Assembly: GCA_905203995.1 (NCBI GenBank)
Contig: CAJKXZ010000018.1
Span: 1 to 15,201, forward strand
Length of the DNA: 15,201 bases
Direction: 5' to 3'
Origin: an uncultured Methanomassiliicoccus sp.
Lineage (GTDB): Archaea > Thermoplasmatota > Thermoplasmata > Methanomassiliicoccales > Methanomassiliicoccaceae
Shown here: piece after piece, positions 14,381-15,201 of the stretch
Numbering within the stretch: position 1 is the stretch's first letter
How the letters are laid out: every line of letters begins with the position of its first letter
Notes under the pieces: model-generated
Told to the model about the DNA's origin: nothing
Database searches by the model: none
Seen by the model: the letters and a program-made list of their open reading frames with translations, nothing else
Position numbers and translations under genes: made by a program

Positions 14381-14725
14381 ATGGCAAGCAGACCAATTAT
14401 TCTTACAATTGTTTCATTGCTGATGGCCCTTATCGGTCTTATCGGCTTGATAACTGGTGTGATCGATCTTGTGGATACCGTAAATTATGATGTAGTCGTT
14501 GGTGTCATCCTTTCCCTGGTGGAGATAATAGTCGGCCTGGGATTATTGAAAGGTGACAAACCCTTCTGGTATCTGGCTGTAGTGATTACCGCAGTGTACG
14601 CACTCTATGAGATTTACCTGATGGCTACTGGTGGCGCCTATTCCGGTATCGTCGTCGTCATCGTTGCGTTAATCATCCTCTGGTACATGTTTACCTCAAA
14701 AGTCAAAAAATTCTTTGGTATCTAA
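14381..14725 (+). CDS. Small four-helix integral membrane protein, unknown function
   Basis: The 114-aa protein is almost entirely hydrophobic, with predicted helices at about 6-28, 38-56, 62-82 and 87-104. A short basic tail (KVKKFFGI) probably faces the cytoplasm. A short polar loop (LLKGDKPFW, 55-63) joins helices 2 and 3. There is no signal peptide other than helix 1, and no catalytic or metal-binding motif. I do not recognise a characterised family. The gene is supported by a well-placed TATA box for leaderless expression, archaeal-like codon use similar to its neighbours, and a terminator hairpin starting directly after the stop. It lies next to an insertion-sequence remnant on the other strand. 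Confidence 0.75.
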   Translation: MASRPIILTIVSLLMALIGLIGLITGVIDLVDTVNYDVVVGVILSLVEIIVGLGLLKGDKPFWYLAVVITAVYALYEIYLMATGGAYSGIVVVIVALIILWYMFTSKVKKFFGI

Positions 14726-14746
14726 AGAGAGTCAAACTCTCTTTTT
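14726..14746 (+). terminator. Intrinsic-type terminator directly after the small membrane protein gene
   Basis: A 7-bp perfect stem (AGAGAGT at 14726-14732, ACTCTCT at 14736-14742) with a 3-nt loop begins at the base after the stop codon and is followed by four more T residues. Confidence 0.7.
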
Positions 14747-14830
14747 CATATTTTTAATATTCTTGCCTTTATCTGATATCACGCTTGCGACAATGATATC
14801 TTTATGTGCATCAAGCCCTATGTACTTCAT
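14732..14830 (-). pseudogene. N-terminal fragment of an IS110-type transposase
   Basis: The - strand encodes MKYIGLDAHKDIIVASVISD followed by KGKNIKNMKKRV and a stop. The GLDAHKD stretch matches the start of IS110/IS1111 transposases, where this Asp is the first residue of the DEDD catalytic set. Full-length proteins are several hundred residues; only about 25 look homologous, and the rest of the frame runs into the terminator of the neighbouring gene. A weak ribosome binding site (AAGG, about 10 nt upstream) precedes the ATG. It is a broken copy, either a deletion remnant or the edge of an old insertion. Confidence 0.55.
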
Positions 14831-14877
14831 GCGATATGCCTTCTTTTTGTTTTGTTGCTTTAAGAAACGCATATCGC
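14831..14877. repeat. 9-bp inverted repeat just upstream of the transposase fragment
   Basis: GCGATATGC (14831-14839) and GCATATCGC (14869-14877) are perfect reverse complements separated by 29 nt. The first arm abuts the start codon of the transposase relic. It may be part of the element's non-coding end. Confidence 0.5.
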
Positions 14878-15146
14878 GACTTTATTCTGATTGGTCATTT
14901 TTATTGATAAGAAAACTAGAATGTACTGTTCATCGGACAATCTTTAGTCTGTTAAAAATTAGGGAATAGAATATTGTCAAAAATAGATAAATACATACTT
15001 ATTTAAGATTACTATTAAGTGATAAATAACTTACCAGCGTAGCCTGCTACAGATTATATATATTACATTCAGATACTCTTTCGCTTATTTCACAGTTAAT
15101 CATGCACTCATAATAAGCGAGGACTAACACCCGGGGTGAAGCCCTT
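14878..15146. other. AT-rich non-coding stretch between IS relic and window-edge frame
   Basis: No coding region was recognised. A 9-bp inverted repeat (TCGCTTATT at 15081-15089 and AATAAGCGA at 15112-15120) lies near the right side. The left part is the region upstream of the transposase relic, where IS110-group elements carry their non-coding end. Confidence 0.4.
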
Positions 15147-15201
15147 ATGAAATTAAAAACCCTCAAAATTGAACAAATCCATTCCTCAACCCTGACGGGG
15201 G
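15147..15201 (+). CDS. Possible start of a gene running off the window
   Basis: An ATG preceded by GGTGA at 15135-15139 (7-nt spacing) opens a frame beginning MKLKTLKIEQ that remains open for 18 codons to the edge. The sequence is too short to assign a family. The ribosome binding site is the main support. Confidence 0.35.
   Translation, partial: MKLKTLKIEQIHSSTLTG

Noticed and set aside
14715..14969. 84-codon open frame on the + strand after the small membrane protein
   Set aside because: Runs through the terminator hairpin and opposite the transposase relic; Ser/Phe/Leu-rich translation with no family.
1..15201. CRISPR array, tRNA or rRNA genes
   Set aside because: No regularly spaced repeats and no cloverleaf or rRNA-like segments were found in the gaps.

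Overview
The window looks like chromosomal DNA of a methanogenic archaeon. I lean towards the order Methanomicrobiales, something like a gut- or digester-associated Methanocorpusculum; this comes from family recognition, not a database search. The evidence is an archaeal-type glutamyl-tRNA synthetase, an archaeal-length UbiD decarboxylase of the kind used in the modified mevalonate pathway, a tRNA-G26 dimethyltransferase overlapping a THEP1-type NTPase, and TATA-like boxes about 26 nt upstream of start codons with no room for a Shine-Dalgarno (leaderless genes).

Layout. Positions 1-4539 (+ strand, visibly AT-rich) hold two genes that look clostridial: a zinc-ribbon multi-pass membrane protein cut by the window edge, overlapped by a TPM-domain protein. 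The second gene does not end at its usual Gly/Ser-rich tail. It continues in frame into an InlB-type B-repeat and a large surface-protein-like region, and is the oddest gene here. Positions 4540-4970 are non-coding but rich in inverted repeats, including a 103-bp segment bounded by perfect 12-bp inverted repeats.

Positions 4971-14725 are the archaeal backbone. They carry gltX (-), an unlisted 53-aa ribbon-helix-helix regulator (+), a UbiD family decarboxylase (+), an alpha/beta hydrolase (-), a GLUG-repeat protein without a signal peptide (-), purA (-), a trm1/THEP1 pair joined by a 4-nt TTGA overlap (-), and a small four-helix membrane protein (+). The 588 nt between the THEP1 gene and the small membrane protein contain what may be a decayed gene. 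Positions 14726-15201 carry a terminator, a 32-codon relic of an IS110-type transposase, inverted repeats, and the possible start of another gene at the edge.

Functionally the backbone is housekeeping: translation (gltX, trm1), purine synthesis (purA), isoprenoid lipid precursor synthesis (the UbiD protein), and nucleotide/RNA-linked hydrolysis (THEP1). The accessory interest lies in the bacterial-like fusion on the left, the GLUG protein with a cysteine ladder, the regulator upstream of the decarboxylase, the hairpin terminators built onto stop codons, and the insertion-sequence remnant on the right.
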